A stretch of 64,000 nt of DNA from Roseivivax halodurans JCM 10272 (GTDB taxonomy: Bacteria > Pseudomonadota > Alphaproteobacteria > Rhodobacterales > Rhodobacteraceae): positions 1 to 64,000 of the forward strand of contig NZ_JALZ01000001.1 of the NCBI RefSeq assembly GCF_000521785.1, written 5' to 3'. The position numbers and the translations under genes are program-made. A model generated the notes under the pieces. That model worked only from the letters and a program-made list of their open reading frames with translations, was not told the origin of the DNA and did no database searches. Below, one piece after another: positions 28,035-37,390 of this stretch. The first letter of the stretch is position 1. Each line of letters starts with the position of its first letter.

Positions 28035-28042
28035 GGGCCATT

Positions 28043-28312
28043 ATGAGCGAGAGCCAGATCTACGACATGATGTCCGGGGCCTTCTGGGTGGTGCTCATCG
28101 CCTCGGGGCCGATCCTTGCGCTGGCGCTGATCGTCGGCCTCGTGATCGCCTTCATGCAGGCGCTGACGCAGGTGCAGGAGATGACGCTGACCTTCGTGCC
28201 GAAGATCGTCGTGATCTTCATCGGCCTCGTGGCGACGACGCCCTTCATGTACGCGACACTGCACGAGCTCGCCGAGCGCAGCTTCGACGCCATCGCAAGC
28301 GGCCAGCCGTGA
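28043..28312 (+). CDS. fliQ: Flagellar export apparatus protein FliQ
   Basis: The protein has 89 residues with two membrane helices and the LTQVQEMTLTFVPKI motif. It is part of the FliPQR export gate in the MS ring. Its stop overlaps the next gene's GTG start. Confidence 0.93.
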   Translation: MSESQIYDMMSGAFWVVLIASGPILALALIVGLVIAFMQALTQVQEMTLTFVPKIVVIFIGLVATTPFMYATLHELAERSFDAIASGQP

Positions 28313-29166
28313 GGGCGGCGGCGCTCTTCTGCGCAGCGCTCCTGGTTGCGGGTCCCGCGGCGGCGAACGGCTGGGCGGGGTTCTACGCCGGCAGCGAGCA
28401 GGCGCGGGAGGAGCCGCGCGCGCCTCAGGCCGAGCCGGCGCCCGCACCCGCGCCGGAGCGCTCGCTTGCCATTCCCGACACCGGCGCGCCCGACGAGGGG
28501 ATCTGCATCCGGGCCATCCTCGAGGCGCAGGAGCGGCACGGCATCCCGGACAACATCCTGCTCGGACTCGGCCTGCAGGAGGCGGGCCTGATGAAGAACG
28601 GCGAGCTGACGGTCTGGCCCTGGGCGGTCAATTCCGAGGGCGAGGGGCATCTCTTCGACAGCGCTGAAGAGGCCCTGTCCTTCGTCTCCTCCGAACAGGC
28701 GCGGGGCGCCCGCTCGATCGATGTCGGCTGCATGCAGATCAACCTGCGCTGGCACCCGGAGGCCTTCGTGACCGACGCGCAGGGTTTCTGGCCGGGCCGC
28801 AATGCCGATTACGCCGCCCGCTTCCTGCGCGGGCTCTACGAGGAGAGCGGCGACTGGATGGTCGCGGTCGGCCATTACCATTCGCGCACGCCCGAGCATC
28901 AGGGCCGCTACACCGCCTCGGCCAAGCGCAACATCGCGGTCGCGAACCAGCGCATCGCAAATTTCGAGGCGCTCGCGGGCCTCGGCGCGACCGCTCCCGT
29001 CCGCTCCGCTTCGGCCGAGGCGCCGTCCCGCGCCACTGCCAACGCCACTGCCTCTGCCCGGCAGGAGGGTGTCCCGTTCTGGAGCACGCGCTCCTCCGAG
29101 GGGCCGCGCCGCACGCTTTTCGGCACCGGCATCCTGCAGCCGATCCTGCCGTCCTTCACGCGTTAG
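28309..29166 (+). CDS. Flagellar-locus lytic transglycosylase (SLT-like, SltF type)
   Basis: The protein has 285 residues. The GTG start at 28309 overlaps the fliQ stop and gives a signal peptide (AALFCAALLVAGPAAA). After a Pro/Ala-rich linker, a goose-type lysozyme/SLT domain (about 65-215) contains the catalytic Glu in GLGLQEAGLM and the later SIDVGCMQINLRWH and VAVGHYHSRTPEH motifs. It would cut periplasmic peptidoglycan so the rod can pass. FlgJ here lacks a muramidase domain, so this separate enzyme fits. The Thr/Ala-rich C-terminus may mediate FlgJ binding, as in Rhodobacter SltF. Confidence 0.8.
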   Translation: MRAAALFCAALLVAGPAAANGWAGFYAGSEQAREEPRAPQAEPAPAPAPERSLAIPDTGAPDEGICIRAILEAQERHGIPDNILLGLGLQEAGLMKNGELTVWPWAVNSEGEGHLFDSAEEALSFVSSEQARGARSIDVGCMQINLRWHPEAFVTDAQGFWPGRNADYAARFLRGLYEESGDWMVAVGHYHSRTPEHQGRYTASAKRNIAVANQRIANFEALAGLGATAPVRSASAEAPSRATANATASARQEGVPFWSTRSSEGPRRTLFGTGILQPILPSFTR

Positions 29167-29175
29167 GGCTCGTTC

Positions 29176-31275
29176 ATGGCCACCCCTCCGACTTCTCCGA
29201 TCTCCGCGATCTCGGGCGCCATGTTCGGCCGCAGCATGGCCAACCGCGACATCGGCTTCGCGATCGGCGTGACGCTGATCCTGGCGGTGCTCTTCGTGCC
29301 GCTGCCGCCGGTCTTGCTCGACCTCGGGCTGGCGCTCTCGCTGTCGGTCTCGGTCCTCGTGCTGATGGTGGCGCTCTGGATCCGCACGCCGCTCGAGTTC
29401 AACGCCTTCCCGACGCTGCTTCTCGTCGTCACGCTCCTGCGGCTGTCGCTGAACGTCGCCTCGACCCGGCTGATCCTGTCGCAGGGCCATACCGGATCGG
29501 GCGCCGCCGGCGGGGTGATCGAGGGCTTCTCGCGCTTCATCGTCGCCGGCAGCTTCGTCATCGGCATCGTGATCTTCGCGATCCTCGTGGTGATCAACTT
29601 CATCGTCATCACCAAGGGCTCGACCCGGATCGCCGAGGTCTCGGCGCGCTTCTCGCTCGACGCGATGCCGGGCAAGCAAATGGCGATCGACGCCGATCTC
29701 GGCGCGGGTCTCATCGACGACAAAGAGGCGCAGGCGCGCCGCCGGACGCTCGAGGAGGAAAGCGGGTTCTTCGGCGCCATGGACGGCGCCTCCAAGTTCG
29801 TGCGGGGCGACGCGGTCGCCGGCATCATCATCACGCTGATCAACATCATCGGCGGCATCCTGATCGGCACGGTGCAGCACGGCATGAGCATCGGGGACGC
29901 GGCGAACGCCTATACCACGCTGACCATCGGCGACGGGCTCGTGAGCCAGGTGCCGGCGCTGGTCGTCGCCATGGCGGCGGGCCTCATCGTCACCAAGGGC
30001 GGAACCGAGGGCGCGGCGAACGAGGTCGTGCTGCGCCAGCTCGGCCGCTTCCCGAAGGCGCTCTACATGGCCGGGGCGCTCCTCTTCGGGATCGGGCTGC
30101 TGCCCGGATTTCCCATGATGCTCTTCACCGCGCTGGCGGCGTTGATGGCGGGAACGGGCTACGTGCTCTGGCGCAAGACGGACGAGGCCGAGAAGGACGC
30201 GGCGATCAAGGCCGAGAGGGACGACGCCCCACCGCCCAAGACCGAGGCCGAGCAGCTGAGCGACACGATGCGGGTCGACGATCTCTGCCTCGAGCTCGGG
30301 GCCGGCCTCGTGATCCTCTCGGACAGCGCGGAGGCGGCGCTTCCCGGCAAGATCAAGAGCCTGCGCGGCGTCTTCGCCCGCGATTACGGCTTCGTTCTGC
30401 CGACGGTCCGGATCCGCGACGAGGCGACCCTGCCGGCGAACCGCTACCGGGTGCTGGTGCAGGGGGTCGAGGCGGCGAGCGGCGATCTGCGCGGGCAGGG
30501 CCGGATGGTGCTGATCCCGCCGGGCGATCACGGGCTCTCGGGCGAGCCCGCCAAGGACCCCGCCTTTGGGCTCGATGCGCTCTGGGTGGATTCCGAGACG
30601 GCGGACAAGGCCGAAGCCCAGGGGCTGACGGTGGTCGATCCCGAGAGCGTTCTGACGACGCACCTGACCGAGGTGGTGAAGGACCACATGGCCGAGCTGC
30701 AGAATTACGGCGCGACCCGCGAGGCCGTGGACCGGCTCGACCGGGACTACCAGAAGCTGGTGACGGATCTTTCGGTGCCCTCGCCGATGATCCTCGTGCA
30801 GCATGTCCTGCAGCGGCTGCTGGCCGAGCGCGTCTCGATCCGCAACCTGCCGCTCATCGCCGAGGCCATCGCCGAGGGCGCGCGCGGGACATCCTCGGTC
30901 ACGAAGATCACCGAGCACGTGCGCCAGCGGCTTGCCAACCAGATCTGCGCGCAGCTCGATGACGGGGCGGGTTACGTTCCCGTCCTCGCCCTCTCGCCCG
31001 CCTGGGAGAAGGAATTCGTGGAGGCGATCCGCACCGGGGGCGACGAGCCGACGTTCCTCATGTCCCCGCAGCGGGTGCAGGATTTTGTCCTCGCCGCCCG
31101 GCAGCAGATTCAGGCCCATGCCGGTGGCGACGCCTGGCCCGCGATCCTCGTCAACGCCGATGCGCGGCATTTCGTGCGCTCCATGCTGGAGCGGGTGAGC
31201 CCGACGACCCCGGTCATCAGCCACGCCGAGATCCACCGCAAGGCGTCGCTGCGCACGGTGGGCCAGATCGGCTGA
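29176..31275 (+). CDS. flhA: Flagellar export gate protein FlhA
   Basis: The protein has 699 residues. About eight N-terminal membrane helices (33-325) are followed by a large cytoplasmic domain. Family signature regions include TRLSLNVASTRLILSQGHTG and the FHIPEP-type ARFSLDAMPGKQMAIDADL. FlhA forms the nonameric export gate and docks chaperone-substrate complexes. Starts 9 bp after the transglycosylase gene. Confidence 0.95.
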   Translation: MATPPTSPISAISGAMFGRSMANRDIGFAIGVTLILAVLFVPLPPVLLDLGLALSLSVSVLVLMVALWIRTPLEFNAFPTLLLVVTLLRLSLNVASTRLILSQGHTGSGAAGGVIEGFSRFIVAGSFVIGIVIFAILVVINFIVITKGSTRIAEVSARFSLDAMPGKQMAIDADLGAGLIDDKEAQARRRTLEEESGFFGAMDGASKFVRGDAVAGIIITLINIIGGILIGTVQHGMSIGDAANAYTTLTIGDGLVSQVPALVVAMAAGLIVTKGGTEGAANEVVLRQLGRFPKALYMAGALLFGIGLLPGFPMMLFTALAALMAGTGYVLWRKTDEAEKDAAIKAERDDAPPPKTEAEQLSDTMRVDDLCLELGAGLVILSDSAEAALPGKIKSLRGVFARDYGFVLPTVRIRDEATLPANRYRVLVQGVEAASGDLRGQGRMVLIPPGDHGLSGEPAKDPAFGLDALWVDSETADKAEAQGLTVVDPESVLTTHLTEVVKDHMAELQNYGATREAVDRLDRDYQKLVTDLSVPSPMILVQHVLQRLLAERVSIRNLPLIAEAIAEGARGTSSVTKITEHVRQRLANQICAQLDDGAGYVPVLALSPAWEKEFVEAIRTGGDEPTFLMSPQRVQDFVLAARQQIQAHAGGDAWPAILVNADARHFVRSMLERVSPTTPVISHAEIHRKASLRTVGQIG

Positions 31276-31278
31276 GGC

Positions 31279-32034
31279 ATGGATCTGTCGGTCTTCCTCA
31301 CCTCGCAGATCCTCGGCGTCGGCATGGTCTTCGCCCGGATCGGCGCGATCATCATGTTCGTGCCGGGCCTCGGGGAGCAGTCGATCCCGGTACGCCACCG
31401 CCTCGCCATGGCGCTGGCGCTCTCGATCGCGCTCTCGCCGATCCTGCCCGTCGGGCCGCTCGATCTGCAGGAGCCGCTGGTCATCCTCCGGCTCCTCGGG
31501 GTCGAGATCACGCTCGGTCTCTGGTTCGGGCTCGTCGCGCGGGTGATCATGAGCGCGCTGACCTTCGCGGGCTACCAGATCGGCCTCGTCTCGGGCCTCG
31601 CCAACGCGATGGCGCCGACGACGGGCGCGTTCGAGGGGGCGACGCTGGTCGCCTCGGCGCTCACCACAGCCGGTATCGCGCTCGTCTTCGCGAGCGACCT
31701 GCATCACCTCATCATCGGCGCGATGATCATGTCCTACGACGTCTTCCCGCTCGGCCGGATCATGCCGGGCGATCTCGCCCAGCAGATGGTGCGGGCAGGG
31801 GCAATGAGCCTCTATCTCGGCGTCTCCATGTCCGCGCCGTTCTACGTCATGGGCATGGTCCTGAACGTCGGCCTCGGCGTCGCGAACAGGCTGATGCCGA
31901 CGCTGCCGGTCTTCTTCGTGGCGACGCCCGTTCTTCTTGCCAGCGGGATCGGGGTCCTCGTCTTTGCAGGCCCCGCGATCCTGACGGCGTTTCTCATGCG
32001 GTTGAGCGACTGGCTCGGCACGCTCAGCTTCTGA
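31279..32034 (+). CDS. fliR: Flagellar export apparatus protein FliR
   Basis: The protein has 251 residues with about six hydrophobic segments and family segments such as GLVSGLANAMAPTTGAFEG and the TaLPVFFVATPVLLA-like C-terminus. It is part of the FliPQR gate. It sits between flhA and flhB, 3 bp after flhA. Confidence 0.92.
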   Translation: MDLSVFLTSQILGVGMVFARIGAIIMFVPGLGEQSIPVRHRLAMALALSIALSPILPVGPLDLQEPLVILRLLGVEITLGLWFGLVARVIMSALTFAGYQIGLVSGLANAMAPTTGAFEGATLVASALTTAGIALVFASDLHHLIIGAMIMSYDVFPLGRIMPGDLAQQMVRAGAMSLYLGVSMSAPFYVMGMVLNVGLGVANRLMPTLPVFFVATPVLLASGIGVLVFAGPAILTAFLMRLSDWLGTLSF

Positions 32035-32041
32035 GGCGGGC

Positions 32042-33166
32042 ATGTCCGAAGGCGAGGACAAGGACAACAAGACCGAGGAGCCTTCCGAACAGAAGCTCCG
32101 AAAGGCGCGCGAGAAGGGCGACGTGCCGAGCTCGAAGGAAGCGGGCAACATGACCAGCGTCTTCGCGCTGTTCCTCTTGGCGCTCTTCGCCCTGCCGGCC
32201 GCGGCGCCCCCGCTCGCCGAGGCGCTCGGGGGGCTCTTCTCCCAGGCCGGGACGATCGAGGTCGGGTCCAACGCGTCAGGGCTCGGAGACCTCGGAGAGG
32301 TCGTCGACGCGCTGACCTGGCCGCTTGCGGTAACGCTCGCCCCGGCGCTCGCCATCATGGTGGCTCTCGCGATCTTCGGCGTCCTGATCCAGGGCGAGGT
32401 TGTCGTCTCGGGAGAGCGGATCAAGCCCAAGCTTAGCAAGATCAATCCCGCGCAGGGGCTGAAGCGCCTGTTCTCGGCCGAGACCGGCGTCGAATTCGTC
32501 AAGAACCTCGCCAAGGTGGGCGTCGTGGCGGGGATCGGGATCTGGGTCGCGCGGGGCGCTGTCACCGATATCTGGGAGATGCCGGGGGTCATGCCGGAGG
32601 CGCTGCCCGAATACCTCCGGCAGCACATCTCGCGCATCCTTCTCGGGGCCAGCGTCTTTCTCGTCCCCCTCGCGATCTTCGACGTCATCTGGAAACGGCA
32701 CCGCTGGCGCGAGAAGCAGAAGATGTCGATCAAGGAGGTCCGGGACGAGCACAAGGACAGCGAGGGCGATCCGATGATCCGCCAGCAGCGTGCCCGGCTC
32801 CGGCGCGAGCGGGCGCAGCAGCGGATCTCGCAATCGGTGCCGACCGCGACCGTGATCCTGACGAACCCCACCCATTACGCCGTCGCCCTGCGCTACGAGA
32901 TGGGTCAGGATCTCGCCCCGGTCTGCGTCGCCAAGGGCACGGACCTCATGGCCGCGCAGATCCGCAAACTGGCGCGCGAGAGCGAGGTGCCGGTGCTCGA
33001 GAACAAGCCGCTCGCCCGCGCACTGCACGCGACGGTCGAGGTCGACCAGCAGATCCCGGCGGAGCACTGGCAGGCCATCGCCGAGATCATCCGCTACGTG
33101 ATGGATCTTCGGGACGACATGGCCCGCAAGCCGCCCCCGGGGACAGCGCCGCATGTGGAGGCTTGA
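32042..33166 (+). CDS. flhB: Flagellar export switch protein FlhB
   Basis: The protein has 374 residues, with a charged N-terminus (DKDNKTEEPSEQKLRKAREKG), four membrane helices and a cytoplasmic domain with the autocleavage motif NPTH (Asn275-Pro276). Cleavage switches export from rod/hook to filament substrates. The stop lies 14 bp from the convergent motE stop with no terminator between. Confidence 0.95.
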   Translation: MSEGEDKDNKTEEPSEQKLRKAREKGDVPSSKEAGNMTSVFALFLLALFALPAAAPPLAEALGGLFSQAGTIEVGSNASGLGDLGEVVDALTWPLAVTLAPALAIMVALAIFGVLIQGEVVVSGERIKPKLSKINPAQGLKRLFSAETGVEFVKNLAKVGVVAGIGIWVARGAVTDIWEMPGVMPEALPEYLRQHISRILLGASVFLVPLAIFDVIWKRHRWREKQKMSIKEVRDEHKDSEGDPMIRQQRARLRRERAQQRISQSVPTATVILTNPTHYAVALRYEMGQDLAPVCVAKGTDLMAAQIRKLARESEVPVLENKPLARALHATVEVDQQIPAEHWQAIAEIIRYVMDLRDDMARKPPPGTAPHVEA

Positions 33167-33180
33167 AGCGCCCCCGCGCC

Positions 33181-33771
33181 TCAGTCGATGCGGATGCCGC
33201 TGAGGTCCTGATCGCCGGGCAGTTGCGCGCGCTCGAGGATGATCTTCGAGATCGCCCTGGCACGGACCGGGCTGAGGCGGGCCATGATCGGGGCCGCGTC
33301 GCGTTCGGGCATGGTGCCGAGCACGAGGATCGAGACCTCGAGGTCGAGGTCGTTCATGATCAGCGCCGCTTCCTCGGGTTTCATGTTGCGATAGAGCGCG
33401 ACGAGCCGGTCCAGATCGGCGTTCTGCGCAGTCTCTGCCTGGTCGAGCAGACCCGAGAGTTCCTCGCGCAGCGCGTCGAGTCTGCTGGTCTCCGCGGCGA
33501 GCCGCTCGTCGAGAAGCGCGAGTTCCGCCTCGCGCGCGGCAGCGTGTTCCTTCTGCGCCGCGAGCAATTCGCGCTCTTCGCGGATTGCCCGCATCAGAAC
33601 CTCGGGGGGCTCGCAGTTGGACGACCCGTCGGTTTGTTCCGCGTCGGCCGCTTCGGCCGGGCTCACGAACATCCCGGAGATGTCTTCGGAAACGAATGGC
33701 AGGGCGGTGCGCAGGATTGCAGCGGTAGCGAAGGCACCAAGACCGACCTGAAGCAGGGATGGGCGTTTCAC
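33181..33771 (-). CDS. MotE-like flagellar protein (MgtE_N-like domain)
   Basis: The protein has 196 residues: an N-terminal membrane or signal segment (8-27), a long coiled coil (about 60-115) and a C-terminal MgtE N-domain-like fold (LVALYRNMKPEEAALIMNDLDLEVSILVLGTMPERDAAPIMARL). MotE in rhizobia is a periplasmic chaperone for MotC. Here it closes the fliL-fliM-pflI operon and overlaps the upstream gene by 4 bp. Confidence 0.75.
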   Translation of the reverse strand: MKRPSLLQVGLGAFATAAILRTALPFVSEDISGMFVSPAEAADAEQTDGSSNCEPPEVLMRAIREERELLAAQKEHAAAREAELALLDERLAAETSRLDALREELSGLLDQAETAQNADLDRLVALYRNMKPEEAALIMNDLDLEVSILVLGTMPERDAAPIMARLSPVRARAISKIILERAQLPGDQDLSGIRID

Positions 33772-34115
33772 GCCTCGCGGCTCCGGACGGTTTCGAAGAA
33801 CGAGCGCACCAGATCGGACTTCCCTTCGATCCGCGCCGTTCCGTCCTTCGCCGGCGCGGTGCGCCGCGTCTTCTGGAAGGCCGGTTCGACACGGCGTGCG
33901 GCAGGCCGGGAGCGCTCTGTCCCTTCGGCGGCGGACCTGAACGAGGTCACCGCGTCGGCACTGCGGTCGACGGCCGAGGAAAACTGCGAGACCGCGGGTT
34001 CAAGGTCTCCAAGCGCGGCCATCAGGCGCCGCACCCTGCGGTCGATGACGAGCCCGAACCCGAGTGCGCCTATCAGAAGCGCGAGGATCGTCAGGTCGAG
34101 AATGTAGCCGATCAT
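33768..34115 (-). CDS. PflI-like (DUF6468) flagellar protein
   Basis: The protein has 115 residues. It has an N-terminal membrane helix (about 5-24), followed by a short helical region and a charged tail. In Caulobacter the gene between fliM and downstream flagellar genes is pflI, needed for flagellum placement, and the fliL-fliM order is the same here. The assignment rests on synteny, size and architecture rather than on clear motifs. It overlaps both neighbours by 4 bp. Confidence 0.6.
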   Translation of the reverse strand: MIGYILDLTILALLIGALGFGLVIDRRVRRLMAALGDLEPAVSQFSSAVDRSADAVTSFRSAAEGTERSRPAARRVEPAFQKTRRTAPAKDGTARIEGKSDLVRSFFETVRSREA

Positions 34116-35026
34116 TTTTCCCCTCCGGCCGTGGTGAAGTTCGTGTCAGTGATGCGGATCGCGGCCGCGCCGGTGCGCCTGCGTCCCATCGCTCCCCGCA
34201 TCAGGTCGCGGCCGCGAACCGACACGGTGACTTCGCTGTCGGGAGCGATTCCGAGATCGATGACCTGACCGACCTGCCAGTCGAGCGCTTTCGCCAGAGG
34301 CACCCGCATCGTCCGGAGGAGCGCGGTCACGGTCACCTCGGTGTCGGTCAGAGTTTCCTTCATCCGGTTGGACCAGGTCTCGTCTTCGCCGAATTGTTCG
34401 CCGAGAAACATCTCGGACAGGCGGGCCTTGACCGGGTCGAGGGTCCGGAAGGGGATGACGAAGACGATCCGTCCCCCGCGGCCGTCGATATCGACCTCCA
34501 GGGTGATCCGCGTGCATTGCGCCTTCTGCGGCGCAATCATGATCGCTTGCGGGCTGCTCTCGATCCAGCCGACCGAAAAATCCACCTTGCTCACCGGCGC
34601 GAAGGCCGTGCCGAGTTCCTGGAGGGTGAGCTCGCACAGCTGCCTGGCCAGTCGTTTTTCGATCGAGGTGAAGCTGCGCGGCGTCCAGTCCGAGGCGTTT
34701 GCGGCACGCCCTCCGAGTAGGATTTCGAGGAGGGAGAACAGAAGCTGGGGATCGAGAGCGATCGCCAACCTGCCGTCCCACGGATCGGCGTCGCATACGA
34801 CGGAGAGCCATGTCTGGTCGGTCCCTTCGAGCGCCTCGCCGCAGGACACGTAGGTGACGTTCTCGACGCGGGCTTCGGCCGGCATGCCGCAGAAATTCTT
34901 GAGCGCGACCGACAATCCTTGCGCTTGTCGCTCGAAGATCGCCTCCAGAACCGGCAGGCGTTCGATCTTGCGCGAGGTGGCGCGGATGATCTCTTCCTCG
35001 AGAGCGGGGCGGCGGTCTGTGCTCAT
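34112..35026 (-). CDS. fliM: Flagellar motor switch protein FliM
   Basis: The protein has 304 residues. The CheC-like middle domain and C-terminal SpoA-like domain (VTALLRTMRVPLAKALDWQVGQVIDL) are clear. The N-terminus (STDRRPALEEEIIRATSRKIERLP) lacks the usual LSQxEIDALL peptide that binds phospho-CheY. FliM forms the C-ring with FliG and FliN. It overlaps fliL by 4 bp at its start. Confidence 0.9.
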   Translation of the reverse strand: MSTDRRPALEEEIIRATSRKIERLPVLEAIFERQAQGLSVALKNFCGMPAEARVENVTYVSCGEALEGTDQTWLSVVCDADPWDGRLAIALDPQLLFSLLEILLGGRAANASDWTPRSFTSIEKRLARQLCELTLQELGTAFAPVSKVDFSVGWIESSPQAIMIAPQKAQCTRITLEVDIDGRGGRIVFVIPFRTLDPVKARLSEMFLGEQFGEDETWSNRMKETLTDTEVTVTALLRTMRVPLAKALDWQVGQVIDLGIAPDSEVTVSVRGRDLMRGAMGRRRTGAAAIRITDTNFTTAGGEK

Positions 35027-35562
35027 TGGATCACCATGTCCGCAATCAGGATCTCTCGTGGGGCGTCGCTTCCGGACACCGCCCGCGCGCGGCGCAGGAG
35101 TTCCGATTTGAGGCGGGCGAGCCCGGCACTGCCCTCGAGATCGCTCTCGCCGAGCTGGCGCATGTAATCCTGGAAACTGTCGCGGATGTAGAGATATCGC
35201 GCGGAAATCTCGTCGGCGCCGGCAATCTCGGGATCGTAGAGAATGACTGCGTCGATCTTGAGAAAGCGGCTTGTGATCCGGCCACTGAGCGTCAGCGCGG
35301 TGATGTTCACGATCATCTCGTCGACCGGCAGCATCTCGAACGCGGCCGAGGTCTCGCCCTGCGCGGTGGACCGGGACGTCTCCGGATCTGCGTCGGCGTC
35401 ACCTGTCGCGGAGGCGTCGAAGACGGAAAGGAATGCGGCGGAACCCATGGACAGGGCCATCCCGCCCGCCGCTGCGGCCAGGCACACGACGAAGAGCACA
35501 CCGGCAATGCCTGCCTTGTGCAGGGGCGATTTGCCGCCCTTCTGGTCTTCGGTCGCTTCCAT
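35023..35562 (-). CDS. fliL: Flagellar basal body-associated protein FliL
   Basis: The protein has 179 residues, with a cytoplasmic N-terminus, one membrane helix (about 17-42), a Pro/Asp/Ser linker and the FliL periplasmic domain (VNITALTLSGRITSRFLKIDAVI). It surrounds the stator and supports torque. It heads the fliL-fliM-pflI-motE operon, divergent from fliF. Confidence 0.9.
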   Translation of the reverse strand: MEATEDQKGGKSPLHKAGIAGVLFVVCLAAAAGGMALSMGSAAFLSVFDASATGDADADPETSRSTAQGETSAAFEMLPVDEMIVNITALTLSGRITSRFLKIDAVILYDPEIAGADEISARYLYIRDSFQDYMRQLGESDLEGSAGLARLKSELLRRARAVSGSDAPREILIADMVIQ

Positions 35563-35621
35563 GTCCGCTCTGCCACTGCTCGGCTTGTCATGGTTTTAAT
35601 CGTACAAACCGGATTGACTGG

Positions 35622-35659
35622 CAAGCATAATTTTCGCAATACATGATTAAACAAGAATA
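35622..35659. promoter_or_regulatory. fliL/fliF divergent promoter region with two CAAG(C/A)ATA octamers
   Basis: CAAGCATA (35622-35629) and CAAGAATA (35652-35659) are direct repeats exactly 30 bp apart, about three helical turns. They lie in the AT-rich strip between divergent fliL and fliF and match the octamer that recurs in other flagellar promoter regions here. Confidence 0.45.
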
Positions 35660-35701
35660 GACCGGTGCTGGTTCCGGTCCAAACGATCGGAGACCGAAGA
35701 C

Positions 35702-37387
35702 GTGAAGGCGTTGCAGGCCAATCTTGCGGGGCTCGGCCGGGGCAGGCTGCTGGCGCTCGGCGCGACCGGTGTCGGGCTGCTGCTTGCCGTCTTCCTCGGC
35801 CTCGGGGCGATCTACGCGCCCTCCTACACGCCACTCTACGGGGATCTCTCGCCTGCCGCGGCCAGCCGGATCGTGGCCGCCCTCGAGCAGGACGGGTTCG
35901 ATGTGGAGCTGGGCCAGGGCGGCAGTCTCGTCAGCGTGCCCGAGGCTGATGTCGCCCGCGCCCGCATGGCGCTCGCGGATCAGGGGCTGCCCTCCGAGGG
36001 CGTGCCCGGCTGGGAGCTCTTTGACCAGTCGAGCGGTCTCGGCATGAACACCTTCCTGCAGAAGGTGAACCGGCTGCGCGCACTCGAGGGCGAGATCGCC
36101 CGCTCGATCCGCACCATCGACGGGATCGAGGCGGCCCGCGTGCATCTCGTCCTCCCCGAGCGCGAGGCCTTCAGCCGCACCCGGCCGGAGGCCACGGCCT
36201 CGGTCATCGTGCGCAACCGGGCAGGCTATGCGCTTTCCCGCCGGCAGGCGCTGTCGATCCGGGCGCTCGTCGCCTCGGCGGTTCCGGACATGGACGCCTC
36301 CAAGGTGACCGTGCTTTCGGCGAGCGGCGAGACGATCCTCGCCGAGGATGCCAGCAGCGATGTCGAGGGGGCCCTGCAGACGCGGCAGACCGCGCTCGAG
36401 GACAGGCTCGCCCGGTCGGTGCGCGAAATCGTCGCCGCGCGCGTCGGGGCCGCGAACGTGCGAGTCGAGACCAATGTGCAGCTGAGTACCGAACGTCAGG
36501 TCGTGCGGTCGGAAAGCTACGATCCCGATCAGCAGGTGGTCCGCTCGACCGAAACGCGCGAGGAGCAATCGGAAGGCAGCGAGGACCGATCGGGCGAGGT
36601 CAGCGTCGCCAACGGCCTGCCGCCCGAGCTTGCCGGCGGAGCCGAAGGCGGCACCGGCTCGCGCCAGTCGAGCAGCCAGAGCAACGAGATCGTCAATTAC
36701 GAGATCGGCAACACGCGCACCGAGACGATCCGCGAGCCGGGTCAGGTCGCGCGGCAAACGGTGGCCGTCCTCGTCAACGGGATCTATGCCCCGGATGCCA
36801 ACGGCGATCCGGCCTATCAGGAGCGCCCGGCGGAGGAACTGGAGCGGATCGAGGCGCTGGTGCGCTCGGCGATCGGCTTCGACGAAGCGCGGGGTGATAC
36901 CGTGTCGGTCGTTTCCATGGAATTTGTCGACATGTCGCTCGATGCCGGCACCGCTGCCGGAAACTCGCTCACCGACGTGCTGGCCCGTAACGCGATGTCG
37001 ATCCTCCGCGGCCTGTTGGCGCTTGCGGTGGTGGTCGCGGTGCTGCTCTTTGCCGTGCGTCCGGCTCTGAAGCGGGCGTTACCGGTCCTCGCCGAGGGCG
37101 CGGCGCCCGGCGGGCTTGCCGCGCCGGAGGGGAGCGGTGCGGCGCAATTGCCGGGCACCGGCCGGACCTCCGCGCCCGGTCTGCCCAAGGCTGAACGTGG
37201 CGTCGAGCCCTACGACGCGTCGGCGCTCGCCCATGACGATGCAGACGAGGAGGACGATCTCATCGCCCTCGCCTCGGTCCAGGGCGGCGTGCGCAAGCGG
37301 CGGGTGCAGACCGTCGGCGAGCTTGTGACCTCCGATCCGGACGAATCCCTCCGCGTGCTGCGGCAATGGTTGGCCCAAGGAGCCTGA
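35702..37387 (+). CDS. fliF: Flagellar MS-ring protein FliF
   Basis: The protein has 561 residues, with a GTG start at 35702. It has an N-terminal membrane helix (about 15-40), YscJ-type ring domain with the YSPLYGDLS-like YTPLYGDLSPAAAS start, and a second membrane helix near 440-460. The cytoplasmic tail binds FliG. It heads the fliF-fliH-fliN-fliP-fliG operon. Confidence 0.94.
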   Translation: MKALQANLAGLGRGRLLALGATGVGLLLAVFLGLGAIYAPSYTPLYGDLSPAAASRIVAALEQDGFDVELGQGGSLVSVPEADVARARMALADQGLPSEGVPGWELFDQSSGLGMNTFLQKVNRLRALEGEIARSIRTIDGIEAARVHLVLPEREAFSRTRPEATASVIVRNRAGYALSRRQALSIRALVASAVPDMDASKVTVLSASGETILAEDASSDVEGALQTRQTALEDRLARSVREIVAARVGAANVRVETNVQLSTERQVVRSESYDPDQQVVRSTETREEQSEGSEDRSGEVSVANGLPPELAGGAEGGTGSRQSSSQSNEIVNYEIGNTRTETIREPGQVARQTVAVLVNGIYAPDANGDPAYQERPAEELERIEALVRSAIGFDEARGDTVSVVSMEFVDMSLDAGTAAGNSLTDVLARNAMSILRGLLALAVVVAVLLFAVRPALKRALPVLAEGAAPGGLAAPEGSGAAQLPGTGRTSAPGLPKAERGVEPYDASALAHDDADEEDDLIALASVQGGVRKRRVQTVGELVTSDPDESLRVLRQWLAQGA

Positions 37388-37390
37388 TCC

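Noticed and set aside
30648-30655. GTTCTGAC inside flhA as a further flagellin-leader copy
   Set aside because: Only the 8-bp core matches and it is within a coding region with normal codon phase.
28060-32871. 1603-codon minus-strand open frame opposite the flhA region
   Set aside because: It is the antisense shadow of fliQ, the transglycosylase, flhA, fliR and flhB in GC-rich DNA; composition is His/Asp/Arg-rich and unlike real proteins.
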